From the NCBI GenBank assembly GCA_035574315.1, contig DATLYW010000014.1, positions 18,386 through 82,385 of the forward strand: DNA of 64,000 nucleotides, given 5' to 3'. Shown here piece after piece: positions 22,092 through 33,923 of this stretch (its first letter is position 1; every line of letters starts with the position of its first letter). The notes under the pieces were generated by a model. The model was not told the DNA's origin and did no database searches. It saw only the letters and a list, made by a program, of their open reading frames with translations. The DNA is from Candidatus Zixiibacteriota bacterium (GTDB lineage Bacteria; Desulfobacterota; Binatia; UBA9968). The position numbers and the translations under genes were made by a program.

Positions 22092-23549
22092 ATGGAAACG
22101 AGCAACGCGAAGATCGCGGATCTGGCCCGACGCGAATACAAGTACGGTTTTGTCACGGAAATCGAGTCGGAAACTGTACCGCCCGGCTTGAACGAGGAGA
22201 TCATCCGCCTGATCTCGGCAAAAAAAAACGAACCCGAGTTCATGCTGCAGTGGCGCCTGAGGGCGTATCGTTACTGGGCGAAACTGGAGCAGTCTCAGGC
22301 GGAGCCGAAGTGGGCCAACGTTCACTACCCGCCGATCGACTACCAGAAGATCATCTACTACGCGGCGCCGAAGGCGCGCACTGCCGTCAAGAGCCTCGAA
22401 GAGGTCGATCCGGAGCTGCTGCGAACCTACGAGAAACTCGGCATCCCGTTGAAGGAGCAGGAGCGGCTCGCGGGCGTGGCCGTGGACGCGGTTTTCGACA
22501 GCGTGTCGGTGGCGACGACCTTCAAGGAAAAGCTCGCGGAGCTCGGGATCATCTTCTGCTCGTTTTCCGAGGCAGTCCGCAACCACCCGGAGCTCGTGCA
22601 GCGTTACCTCGGCTCTGTGGTGCCGTATACGGACAATTTCTTCGCGGCCCTGAATTCGGCCGTATTCTCCGACGGCTCGTTCTGCTACATCCCCAAGGGC
22701 GTGCGCTGCCCGATGGAGCTTTCGACCTACTTTCGCATCAACGCCGCGGAGACGGGACAGTTCGAGCGGACGCTGATCATCGCCGACGAGGGCAGCTACG
22801 TGAGCTACCTGGAAGGCTGCACCGCGCCGATGCGGGATGAGAACCAGCTGCACGCGGCCGTGGTCGAGCTGGTGGCGCACGACGATGCGCAGATCAAGTA
22901 TTCGACGGTTCAAAACTGGTATCCGGGAGACGCCCAGGGAAGGGGCGGCATCTACAATTTCGTCACGAAACGCGGGAAGTGCCTCGGCAGGCGCTCGAAA
23001 ATCTCCTGGACCCAGGTCGAAACGGGCTCCGCGATCACCTGGAAGTACCCGAGCTGCATCCTGCAGGGCGACGATTCGGTCGGGGAGTTCTATTCCGTGG
23101 CGCTGACCAACAACTACCAGCAGGCGGATACCGGCACCAAGATGATCCACATCGGCAAGAACACCAGGAGCACGATCGTCTCGAAGGGGATTTCCGCAGG
23201 CCACGGGCAAAACACGTACCGGGGACTGGTGAAGATCCTGAAAGGGGCCACGGGGGCCAGAAACTATTCCCAGTGCGATTCGCTCCTGCTCGGCGACCAA
23301 TGCGGGGCGCACACTTTCCCGTATCTCGAGGTCATGAACTCGACGGCGCAGGTCGAGCACGAGGCGTCGACCTCGAAGATCGGCGAGGATCAGCTGTTTT
23401 ACTGCCGCCAGAGGGGAATTTCGACCGAGGACGCCGTCAACATGATCGTCAACGGGTTCTGCAAACAGGTATTTCGGGAGCTGCCGATGGAGTTCGCCGT
23501 GGAAGCCCAAAAGCTGCTCGGGGTCAGTCTGGAAGGCAGCGTCGGCTAG
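22092..23549 (+). CDS. sufB: Fe-S cluster assembly scaffold SufB
   Basis: This 485-residue protein has the beta-helix core characteristic of SufB. Recognisable stretches are [67 protein letters not shown] and [16 protein letters not shown]. The start at 22092 is 13 bases after the HesB gene. In known systems SufB works with the ATPase SufC and the paralogue SufD. Neither is found beside it or elsewhere in the window, so it must either use partners encoded elsewhere or work differently. Confidence 0.96.
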   Translation: METSNAKIADLARREYKYGFVTEIESETVPPGLNEEIIRLISAKKNEPEFMLQWRLRAYRYWAKLEQSQAEPKWANVHYPPIDYQKIIYYAAPKARTAVKSLEEVDPELLRTYEKLGIPLKEQERLAGVAVDAVFDSVSVATTFKEKLAELGIIFCSFSEAVRNHPELVQRYLGSVVPYTDNFFAALNSAVFSDGSFCYIPKGVRCPMELSTYFRINAAETGQFERTLIIADEGSYVSYLEGCTAPMRDENQLHAAVVELVAHDDAQIKYSTVQNWYPGDAQGRGGIYNFVTKRGKCLGRRSKISWTQVETGSAITWKYPSCILQGDDSVGEFYSVALTNNYQQADTGTKMIHIGKNTRSTIVSKGISAGHGQNTYRGLVKILKGATGARNYSQCDSLLLGDQCGAHTFPYLEVMNSTAQVEHEASTSKIGEDQLFYCRQRGISTEDAVNMIVNGFCKQVFRELPMEFAVEAQKLLGVSLEGSVG

Positions 23550-23576
23550 GCGGTCGAGCCTCTCGAGAGGGCAACG

Positions 23577-24800
23577 ATGGATTCGGTCATCTATTTCGAC
23601 AACAACGCAACCACCCGGGTCGCGCCCGAGGTTGCCGAGGCGATGATGCCGTTTTTGACCGAGCTGTACGGCAACCCGTCGAGCATTCACCGTTTCGGCA
23701 GCCAGGTGGGCAGGCGTATCGAGGAAGCGCGCGCCCAGGTGGCGGCTCTGATCGGTGCCGCAGACCCGGTCGAGGTGATCTTCACCAGTTGCGGCACCGA
23801 GGGGGACAACGCGGCGATCCGGGGTCTGCTGGAGGCGCGCGAAGGGAAGCGCCATATCGTCTCCACGCAGGTGGAACACCCCGCGGTTCTCGGTCTCTTG
23901 CAGCACCTCGAGAAGCGGGGCTGTCGGGTAACATGGCTCGGGGTCGACACGGACGGGCTGCTGGACCTCGACGAGCTCGCCGAGGCGCTGACCGACGACA
24001 CCGCGCTGGTCTCGATCATGTACGCCAACAACGAGACCGGGGTCGTTTTCCCCATCGAGGAGATCGGATCGATCGTCAAATCCAGGGGGATTCCTTTGCA
24101 CGTGGACGCCGTGCAGGCGGCGGGGAAGATACCGTTCTCGGTGAAAGATATGCCGGTCGATTTGCTGACGATTTCGGCGCACAAGTTTCACGGCCCGAAG
24201 GGTGTCGGGGCGCTCTACGTCCGCCGCGGAATCACCTTTCGTCCGTTCATGATCGGAGGGCATCAGGAGCGCAACCGGCGCGCGGGAACGGAAAACGTCC
24301 CGGGGATCGTCGGCATGGGGAAGGCGGCGGAACTGGCGCTCAACCACCTGGCCGAGACAACGAGGTACGTTGGCGCGTTGCGCGACAGATTCGAGGCGCT
24401 GGTTCTGCAGTCGTGTCCCGGTGCGCGCATCAACGGCCACCGGGAGCGGCGGCTGCCCAACACGACGAACGTGAGCTTCAAGTATCTCGAGGGCGAGTCG
24501 ATCCTGGTGCTCCTCGACCAGGAGGGCATCTGCGCCTCGACCGGATCGGCGTGCACGGCAGGCTCCTCGGAGCCGTCCCATGTCCTGCGGGCCATGAAGG
24601 TTCCGGCGGAATGGCTCCAGGGCGCGGTGCGATTCAGCTTCAGCCGGTTCAATACCGAGCAGGAGGTCGAGCGGGTAAACGAAACGTTGCGGGTCATCGT
24701 CGAAAGACTCCGGGGCATGTCTTCCCTGGGCAGGTTGGGAGACCCGCAGGAGGCGAGCGACACGGGTCGTACGGCGCGGGCGGCGTCGACGAGGGGGTAA
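23577..24800 (+). CDS. nifS: Cysteine desulfurase, NifS type
   Basis: This 407-residue protein is closer to nitrogen-fixation NifS than to IscS: it begins VIYFDNNATTRVAPEV and carries GNPSSIHRFGSQVG and FTSCGTEGDNAAI. The PLP lysine is in SAHKFHGPKGVG. The sulfur-carrying cysteine is in [20 protein letters not shown]. Its C-terminal 30 residues are an extra Ser/Arg-rich tail. No nitrogenase gene is in the window, so it probably serves general Fe-S synthesis with the SufB beside it. It is the second desulfurase in one operon. Confidence 0.93.
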   Translation: MDSVIYFDNNATTRVAPEVAEAMMPFLTELYGNPSSIHRFGSQVGRRIEEARAQVAALIGAADPVEVIFTSCGTEGDNAAIRGLLEAREGKRHIVSTQVEHPAVLGLLQHLEKRGCRVTWLGVDTDGLLDLDELAEALTDDTALVSIMYANNETGVVFPIEEIGSIVKSRGIPLHVDAVQAAGKIPFSVKDMPVDLLTISAHKFHGPKGVGALYVRRGITFRPFMIGGHQERNRRAGTENVPGIVGMGKAAELALNHLAETTRYVGALRDRFEALVLQSCPGARINGHRERRLPNTTNVSFKYLEGESILVLLDQEGICASTGSACTAGSSEPSHVLRAMKVPAEWLQGAVRFSFSRFNTEQEVERVNETLRVIVERLRGMSSLGRLGDPQEASDTGRTARAASTRG

Positions 24801-24804
24801 CGTC

Positions 24805-25260
24805 ATGGGGTTGATGCAAGTTCCACGGCGGGTCGACTACGGGTTGCGGGCGGTCATTTACTTGTCCGGACAGGCACCGGGCCGATGCTGCTCGATCGGC
24901 GAGATTGCCAAGAACCAGGGGGTTCCGAAGAAATTCCTGGAAAAGATCATTCCGGCCCTGGTGCGAGGAGGACTGATCCGGTCCCGACGCGGTCCGTGCG
25001 GCGGTTATGTTCTCGCCCGGGCGCCGGAAGAAATTTCGTTCTACGACGTAATCGAGGCCCTCGAAGGGCCGATCGCGGTGAACGCCTGCCTGGACGAGGA
25101 AGTGAGCTGCGATCAGCTGCCGCGCTGCGCGATGGCGGGCGTGTGGAGCGAAATCCAGAGGAAAGTCACCGAGGTGTTTACCAAGACCACGCTGGCCGAC
25201 CTGAGGCGCGCCCCATGCCGGGAGTTTGTCGCTTCCTCTTCTCTTTCGAGTGCGGCATGA
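24805..25260 (+). CDS. Rrf2-family transcriptional regulator (IscR-like)
   Basis: The protein has 151 residues. The N-terminal winged helix includes RVDYGLRAVIYLS, SIGEIAKNQGVPKKFLEKI and SRRGPCGGYVLARAPEEIS, standard for Rrf2/IscR. Three cysteines near residues 93-107 (C-x6-C-x5-C) match the cluster-binding set of IscR, with one extra residue in the first gap. This suggests Fe-S-sensing control of the operon. The gene lies near the 3' end of the operon rather than at its head as in iscR-iscSUA. It starts four bases after nifS. Confidence 0.9.
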   Translation: MGLMQVPRRVDYGLRAVIYLSGQAPGRCCSIGEIAKNQGVPKKFLEKIIPALVRGGLIRSRRGPCGGYVLARAPEEISFYDVIEALEGPIAVNACLDEEVSCDQLPRCAMAGVWSEIQRKVTEVFTKTTLADLRRAPCREFVASSSLSSAA

Positions 25261-25303
25261 CGACCGATCGCGGCAGGCCGCACTCCACAGGGAGGTGGTA
25301 CGA

Positions 25304-25759
25304 ATGACCTACGAAACGGGGCTGAGCATGGAAGAACGGGTGACGTCGCTGTTCCAGCCGGATACGCTGATGCCGGAACAGTACCTGGAGACATTTCGCC
25401 GCAAGTCTCATCTCGAGCCGGAAAAGAGGCTCCTGCTCGCGGTCCTTGAAGACGCCATCGCCTGCTTTCAGAAGTACCTGTTCGCGCGGGACAGCAAGGG
25501 ACGGACCTTGTTCCGCGAGACCGAAGAGTGGATTCTCCAGAGGGACAGCGACTGGCTTTTCTCTTTTGTCAGCGTCTGCGAGATCCTCGGCTTCGATCCG
25601 AACTACCTCCGCCAGGGCCTCATGCAATGGAAAGCCAGGAAGCTGGAGAATCATTCCAAGGCCAAGGTCTATCAGCTGCAGCCGCGCCGACGCAGGAAGG
25701 GGAGGGGGGTCCCGGTCAGCCGGCGGAGCGGACGCCTCAAGAAAGCCGCGGGGCGCTAG
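25304..25759 (+). CDS. Conserved-looking protein of unknown function in Fe-S operon
   Basis: The protein has 151 residues, starting at the ATG at 25304 with GGAGGT upstream; an upstream extension to 25226 is not protein-like. I do not recognise the family. The core (about 8-105) is helical and acidic, with FRRKSHLEPEKRLLLAVLEDAIACFQKYL and WLFSFVSVCEILGFDPNYLRQGLMQWK. The C-terminal 30 residues are strongly basic (RRRRKGRGV...RRSGRLKKAAGR) and suggest nucleic-acid contact. It is the last gene before the terminator, 43 bases after the Rrf2 gene. Confidence 0.7.
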   Translation: MTYETGLSMEERVTSLFQPDTLMPEQYLETFRRKSHLEPEKRLLLAVLEDAIACFQKYLFARDSKGRTLFRETEEWILQRDSDWLFSFVSVCEILGFDPNYLRQGLMQWKARKLENHSKAKVYQLQPRRRRKGRGVPVSRRSGRLKKAAGR

Positions 25760-25777
25760 ACGGAAAAAAGAGGGGGC

Positions 25778-25813
25778 GAAAAGGGCGGCGGGGCCGGGCC
25801 CGCCGCCCTTTTC
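25778..25813 (+). terminator. Rho-independent terminator of the Fe-S operon
   Basis: This is a perfect 15-base-pair stem (25778-25792 paired with 25799-25813) with a six-base loop GCCGGG. The stem is flanked by A and T tracts (GAAAAGGGC... and ...GCCCTTTTC) and followed by GTTT. It lies 18 bases after the last stop codon. The A/T flanks would let it work on either strand. Confidence 0.92.
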
Positions 25814-26040
25814 GTTTACTGAAGGGTTCGTTAGTATGCAGGAGTCGCACCGTGTTGCCCGGACCGGGACCCGCCGCTTCGCGGCGGCTCAATCGGTTGA
25901 TTTAGCGATCAGAACCCGATACGGGAAACCAGGAATCGCAAACTCGTTATCGTCGTCGAGTCTGTTTCAGCAGATGGTTGCCTGTCGACGAAGTCCCCGG
26001 TTTCCTTGCAAATCCCCGCGCCCGACACGATAACCGTTTC

Positions 26041-27060
26041 ATGACAACAGCTCCCGACAACAGGCGCAAGTCGCGGCTGAATCGGTTGTGGCACGCCGCC
26101 CGCTACCGCGCGGCCGAGTACGCGTTGCGGGCTTTTGTGGCGGCCATCCCCCGGATTCCTCGCCCCGTGCTGGAAGGGCTCACGGCAGCTCTCGCCCGCG
26201 TCTCCTTTTGGGTGATGTGGCGCTACAGAGTCCGCATGGAGACCAACATCGTGCGCGCGATCGGTGATCAGTACGCGAGGCCGGACGCCCGGCGGGCGCT
26301 GGTCTGGCAGGCGTGGAAGAATTTTGCCCGGGGGCTGCTCGATACCGCCACGCTTGTGCATCGCTCCAGGGCCGAGATCGCGGCGGCGATCGCCATCGAG
26401 GGCGAGGAGCACCTGCGGCGCGCGCTGGCTCAAGGGAAAGGGGTGCTCGCGCTCAGCGCCCACCTAGGCGGTTTCACGCTGATCGGAGCCCGGCTCGCGG
26501 CGGCGGGGTACCCGTTCAGCGTGGTCGTCAAGCAGCCCCGAAGCGAGCGGTTCGCGAAGCTGATCGACCGTTACCGCGCCGAGGTCGGGATCGACACCAT
26601 CTCCGCAAGACCGCGGCGCGAGGCCGTCAGGGGAATTCTGCGGGCGCTGCGACAGAACCGCGTCGTGCTGGTCATCGCCGACGAGTTCAAGTCCGGGGGC
26701 GTTGCAGTGGATTTCTTCGGCCAGCAGGCGTCGGCGCCGCGGGGTCCGGCGGCGCTGGCGCTCCGCACCTCGGCGCCGACGCTGCCGATGTTCGCCGTCC
26801 GGCGCCCGGACAATACCGTGGTTCTATCCATCGGTCCGCAAATAGAGCCGATCCGCCTGGGCGATGTGGAACAGAGCGTCGCCGCGACCACCGCGCTCTT
26901 CACCCGATATCTGGAAGGGATGATCCGCCGTTATCCGGATCAATGGAACTGGCTCGGATTTCCGCGCGACGGCCGCATGCCGCGCGCGAGAGCCGGAGAA
27001 CCCTCGGAACCGCAAGCCAGCCGCCCGGATGGCCCGCGGCCGGAGCCGGGCGGCCTTTGA
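26041..27060 (+). CDS. Lipid A acyltransferase-like protein (LpxL/HtrB family)
   Basis: The protein has 339 residues. A hydrophobic N-terminal segment (about 24-60) anchors it to the inner membrane. The fold is that of the lysophospholipid acyltransferases of lipid A synthesis: SAHLGGFTLIGARL at about 139-152, then VVVKQPRSERFAKLIDRYR and VLVIADEF. The catalytic histidine is present (H141), but the position five residues on, normally an acidic residue (H-x4-D/E), is threonine (T146). It ends four bases before the convergent decarboxylase gene. Confidence 0.85.
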   Translation: MTTAPDNRRKSRLNRLWHAARYRAAEYALRAFVAAIPRIPRPVLEGLTAALARVSFWVMWRYRVRMETNIVRAIGDQYARPDARRALVWQAWKNFARGLLDTATLVHRSRAEIAAAIAIEGEEHLRRALAQGKGVLALSAHLGGFTLIGARLAAAGYPFSVVVKQPRSERFAKLIDRYRAEVGIDTISARPRREAVRGILRALRQNRVVLVIADEFKSGGVAVDFFGQQASAPRGPAALALRTSAPTLPMFAVRRPDNTVVLSIGPQIEPIRLGDVEQSVAATTALFTRYLEGMIRRYPDQWNWLGFPRDGRMPRARAGEPSEPQASRPDGPRPEPGGL

Positions 27061-27063
27061 ACC

Positions 27064-27663
27064 TCAGGAGCGCGAATCGAATCCGCGTCCCGGTCCGCCG
27101 CGGCCCTCGGTGCGTTCGAGGTAGCGCATCAACCGGTACTTGTTTTCGAGCTCGTCGAGCTCCAGAGGCGGGAGACCTTCCGGTTGCCCCGGTTCGACCT
27201 TGGCAGCGATAAGACTGAGCTCGTTGCGGCGCCAGCTCTTCAGGAACTCGTCGCGAAAGGACGACGGGCTGTCCACCCAGCACGCGTGCCTGTAACCCGA
27301 GGCCAGAGCGACGGCTACCGCGTCGACATTTCGGCTTGCGGTCGCAATCCGCCCGGACGCTTCATAACACCCGTTGTCGAACAGGAGATGGATCAGGTTC
27401 GGCGGGCCTTGGGACGCGATCGTCGGCAGCCCGCAAAGGTTCATCAGAAAGGCTCCGTCGCCGTCGATCGCGATCACCTTGCGCGTCGGGAGGGCGAGGG
27501 CTAGGCCGGTCGCGACCGAAGAAACCAGCCCGAGCGTGCGGGTCTTGAAGTTGCCTTCACCCGGACGCAGCGCCCACCATTCGCGTGCGGCCCACCCGGT
27601 GCAGACCACCAGAGCATCCGCGGTATCGGAGGCAATGGCTTTCAAGCAGTCGTAGCGCCGCAT
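27064..27663 (-). CDS. TPP-binding subunit of sulfopyruvate/phosphonopyruvate decarboxylase-type enzyme
   Basis: The start is the ATG at 27663, overlapping the stop of its partner (ATGA), and gives 199 residues. The thiamine-diphosphate motif GDGAFLMNLCGLPTIA, followed by LLFDNGCYEASG, matches ComE and the C-terminal half of phosphonopyruvate decarboxylase. It should bind the magnesium-diphosphate end of the cofactor at the interface with the upstream subunit. An open frame running further upstream is an artefact of the partner gene. The substrate may be sulfopyruvate or a similar 3-substituted pyruvate. Confidence 0.85.
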   Translation of the reverse strand: MRRYDCLKAIASDTADALVVCTGWAAREWWALRPGEGNFKTRTLGLVSSVATGLALALPTRKVIAIDGDGAFLMNLCGLPTIASQGPPNLIHLLFDNGCYEASGRIATASRNVDAVAVALASGYRHACWVDSPSSFRDEFLKSWRRNELSLIAAKVEPGQPEGLPPLELDELENKYRLMRYLERTEGRGGPGRGFDSRS

Positions 27664-28166
27664 CAGCGAACCTCCAGGACCGTCTTGGTCAGCAGGACAG
27701 CGACTGGTTTCTTGGAATCCTCCGCCAGAACCTGAGCCCCTCGGATCGTCTCGTCGACCTCCTCGGCCCGGCGCAACAGGTAAGTGCGGATGCCCAGCCC
27801 CTGCAGCACAGGTTCGGTCACGCTCCCGAGCGTGGTGAAGCCGCGGTCGCCGATGTCGCCGGCGTAATAAACGAGCAAGAGGATCGGAATCTGAAACTGA
27901 AGGCAGGTCGTGGTCAGCGCGTTGCAACTGTTGAGCAGCCCGCCGTTTTGCATGATGATCGCGGTCTTTCGGCCGGCAAGATAGGCTCCCGCGCAAATCC
28001 CGATCCCTTCTTCTTCGCGGCAGAGAGGGACATGCTTCACGGCAGGATCCGACTCGACCGAGCGAATCAGGTGCGCGATCTTTTCGTCGGGAAGCGTCGC
28101 GACGAAGTCGATCCCGGCGCTCTTCAGCGCGGCCAGGATCCGGGCGGCTGCTTGCTGCGGCTCCAT
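27663..28166 (-). CDS. Pyrimidine-binding subunit of sulfopyruvate/phosphonopyruvate decarboxylase-type enzyme
   Basis: This 167-residue protein resembles ComD. CREEEGIGICAGAYLAG contains the glutamate that activates thiamine diphosphate, and IIMQNGGLLNSCNALTTTC is the family motif. Separate genes for the two halves are typical of coenzyme M-type sulfopyruvate decarboxylase in archaea, and of related bacterial enzymes acting on sulfonates or phosphonates. No phosphonate or sulfonate genes lie nearby, so the physiological substrate is open. Confidence 0.85.
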   Translation of the reverse strand: MEPQQAAARILAALKSAGIDFVATLPDEKIAHLIRSVESDPAVKHVPLCREEEGIGICAGAYLAGRKTAIIMQNGGLLNSCNALTTTCLQFQIPILLLVYYAGDIGDRGFTTLGSVTEPVLQGLGIRTYLLRRAEEVDETIRGAQVLAEDSKKPVAVLLTKTVLEVR

Positions 28167-28223
28167 TTGCGGGCTTCATCCTTCCGCGGCCGATGCCGCG
28201 TCGCCGGTCTTCCGGCTTCGCGA

Positions 28224-28252
28224 CCGATACTGCGCGCGCAAACCTTTGTCAA
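28224..28252 (-). promoter_or_regulatory. Promoter of the two-subunit decarboxylase operon
   Basis: On the minus strand TTGACA occupies 28252-28247. TATCGG follows at 28229-28224 after 17 bases, about 58 bases before the start codon at 28166. The -35 element is perfect and the -10 element is weak. Confidence 0.45.
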
Positions 28253-28346
28253 GGTCGCGGCGCGCCCGGAAGATCTCGGCTGCGAGCCACCACGATACCA
28301 TCATGTACGTACTTGCCGACTCGCTGGTAGCTGAATCGGAAGTCCC

Positions 28347-28374
28347 TTGACAGAATCGAGCTAGCTCCTATAGT
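28347..28374 (+). promoter_or_regulatory. Near-consensus promoter of the gcvH-like/pcm operon
   Basis: Perfect TTGACA at 28347-28352 is followed by a 16-base spacer and TATAGT at 28369-28374. It ends 18 bases before the start codon, so the leader is very short. There is no room for a glycine riboswitch, which often precedes true gcv genes. Confidence 0.7.
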
Positions 28375-28738
28375 GAACCTGAGTTTTCGGCCATGGAAAG
28401 GATCGTCAAAGTCAGCGAAGATCACGTCTGGGTGGCGATTGACGATCGCCAGGTTCATCTCGGGCTGACCAATTACTTGCAGGATGAATTGGGCAGTGTC
28501 ATTTCCGTCGATCTGCCGGAAATCGGCGATATGATCGAAGAGGGCGAGCCGTTCGCGGAACTGGAATCCGTCTCGACGGTTCACGAGCTGATCGCGCCCG
28601 TCTCCGGCACGGTCCTGGCCGTCAACCATCGGCTCCAGGACCATCCATCGATCATCAACGAAGACCCCTATAACGAAGGGTGGTTGATCGAGGTTCGCCT
28701 GAAGGACGAATCCGAGATCGACGCGTTGATGGACATGG

Positions 28739-31911
<3,173 letters not shown>

Positions 31912-33068
31912 ACAGCTCGATAATTTGCGGCTCCCTCGGCAACTCGCGGATCGATTTCTCCTGCTCTTCGGGCAGGAGCGGGGTGGGATCGTCTCCGGTA
32001 AGTTTCTTGAACTCCCGATGGAAGTTCGGGTCCCTGAACGTTTTGCGCATCGCCTCCCGCAGGATCTCCGCGGGCTCCTTCGGGGTAGCGGGCGGCAGGA
32101 TGTAGGGCGATCCTCCGAGTCGAAACGCGCGAAACATCGCGAGCAGCTTTCTCTCCTTATCGGAACGCGCGAAGGTTTCGATCTCCGGCAGGTGTGAAAA
32201 GCGCGGGTGGTGGTCTCCCTTGGGAATTTCAAGGATCGAGTGGAAATGGACCAGCCCTTTTTCGTAGAACTCGGGTGTCCGCGTCAGGATCGTGTCGGCA
32301 ATATTGGCGCGGGCATCAAGCTCGCCGCGCATCATCGCCACGTCCAGCTCGGTTCCGGAATAGCCGGTCACGAAGCGGGGGTTCCTGAGCCCGAGGAGCC
32401 ACGCGAACAGCCTGCCGTTGATATAAATGTCATGGCCCACCGTCTGCGCGCCGATTCTCAGACCGTTATAAGCGCGCAGCTTCTCGACGGTATCGAGGCC
32501 GAGCTTCGCGACGGTCTTGAAAACGTAATGGGCGCCTCGATTGGGCGCTCCCAGGTAAATAAACTTGTCGATGTCGTACTGTACGCCGGTCTGGCCGAGG
32601 ACCGCGTTCGCCACTAGTCCCACGCCCACGTTGCCGATGGTCAAGCCGTCCGGCTTCGCCGTGCGGTACATGTAGTTGGCCGCCGTCCGGCCGCCGCCGC
32701 CCGGCATGAAGCGCGTCACGATGATCGGTTCTCCGGGAATGTATTTGCGCAAAAAGGGGATGGCCGCCTGAACCCGCATGGCGCCGGTTCCCCCGGGCTC
32801 TCGCCCCTGGACCAGGATGATGGTTTTTCCCTGGTAATAGGGAACGGACTGCGCCTGGGAGGTTTGCGCCGCCGCGAGCCAGGCGATGAAAAGCGCGGCA
32901 GCCGCAAAGGATTTATCTCGCATCGGTAACTCCCACAGGATGTCCGATCCAGGCTGCCCCGGCGGGCATCGCTTTTCTGGACCCGCCCGCCGTCGCAGCC
33001 CGTTGGTAGCTGTCGCTTATCTTCAGTCGCGCGGCTTGTCAAGGCGGATGTCCGCCAAGGTGCCGCGG

Positions 33069-33818
33069 TCACGGCCACGCGAAGCCCGGCAGGTTACGGT
33101 CCTGGAGGAGCTTGTAGTTGGTCAAGTCGACCTGAAGCGGCGTCACCGAGACGTAGCCTTGGTCCACCGCGACGCAGTCGGTTCCCTCGTCGCGGGCGAA
33201 TCCGAGGTCGTCGCCGCCGATCCAGTAGTATTTTGCCCCGCGGGGGTCGACTCGCTCGACGATGGTTTCGCTGTAGTGCCGCTTGCCCATTCGGGTCAGC
33301 TGCCAGCCCTTGAGCCGATCTTTCGGGAGAGCCGGAACGTTGATGTTCAGCAGGGTTTCGCGGGGCATGCCGTTTTCCATGATGCGCGAAACCAGCACGG
33401 TGGTGAACTCAGCGGCCGGGGAAAAATCGAAATCGGCGAACGTCACGAGGGACACTGCCAGGGCCGGCAGGCCGAGCAGCGCTGCCTCGATCGCCGCCGA
33501 GACGGTCCCCGAGTAGATGATGTCGTCTCCGAGGTTCGGCCCCTTGTTGATCCCGGATACGACAAGATGAGGCCGGACCGGGAGCAGGCCGGTCAACGCG
33601 AGCTTGACGCAATCCGTCGGCGTGCCGTCCACGGCGAAGCGGTTCCGCCCGGCCTCATGCACGCGCAGGGGCCGGTGCAAAGTGAGGGCGTGGCTCATCA
33701 AGCTCTGCGGCCGGTCGGGTGCCACGGTGTAGATGTCGCCGATTTTTCGCAGGCCTTCCTCGAGCGCGGCGAGCCCTTCTGCGTGAATTCCGTCGTCGTT
33801 GGAAACGAGAATGATCAT
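33069..33818 (-). CDS. surE: 5'-nucleotidase SurE
   Basis: From the ATG at 33818 this is 249 residues beginning MIILVSNDDGIHAEGL, the metal-binding start of SurE. Further conserved parts are VAPDRPQSLMSHALTL, VDGTPTDCVKLAL, VVSGINKGPNLGDDIIYSGTVSAA and LLNINVPA. The enzyme dephosphorylates nucleoside monophosphates and other small phosphates. A twelve-residue upstream extension is unlikely. It is divergent from cinA with a 105-base spacer. Confidence 0.96.
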   Translation of the reverse strand: MIILVSNDDGIHAEGLAALEEGLRKIGDIYTVAPDRPQSLMSHALTLHRPLRVHEAGRNRFAVDGTPTDCVKLALTGLLPVRPHLVVSGINKGPNLGDDIIYSGTVSAAIEAALLGLPALAVSLVTFADFDFSPAAEFTTVLVSRIMENGMPRETLLNINVPALPKDRLKGWQLTRMGKRHYSETIVERVDPRGAKYYWIGGDDLGFARDEGTDCVAVDQGYVSVTPLQVDLTNYKLLQDRNLPGFAWP

Positions 33819-33923
33819 CAGCGGTATTCTCGCAGAGAAGCGGCGCGCGGACAAGATCGCCCGACCCCGACCGCCGCTTGCGGGAGGAAACGGCCGGCGG
33901 TATAGGAGTCCGAGAGCTTCGTT

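Noticed and set aside
23577..24800. NifS as evidence of nitrogen fixation
   Set aside because: No nitrogenase structural or cofactor genes are in the window, and NifS-type desulfurases are widespread in non-fixing bacteria.
21840..24806. A 988-codon open frame on the minus strand opposite sufB and nifS
   Set aside because: It is fully antisense to two genes with unmistakable motifs. Its translation is rich in Arg, His and Asp with no domain I recognise, as expected for antisense frames in GC-rich codon usage.
28167..28392. Possible glycine riboswitch upstream of the GcvH-like gene
   Set aside because: The promoter lies only 18 bases before the start codon, so the leader is far too short, and I see no tandem aptamer-like conserved core upstream.
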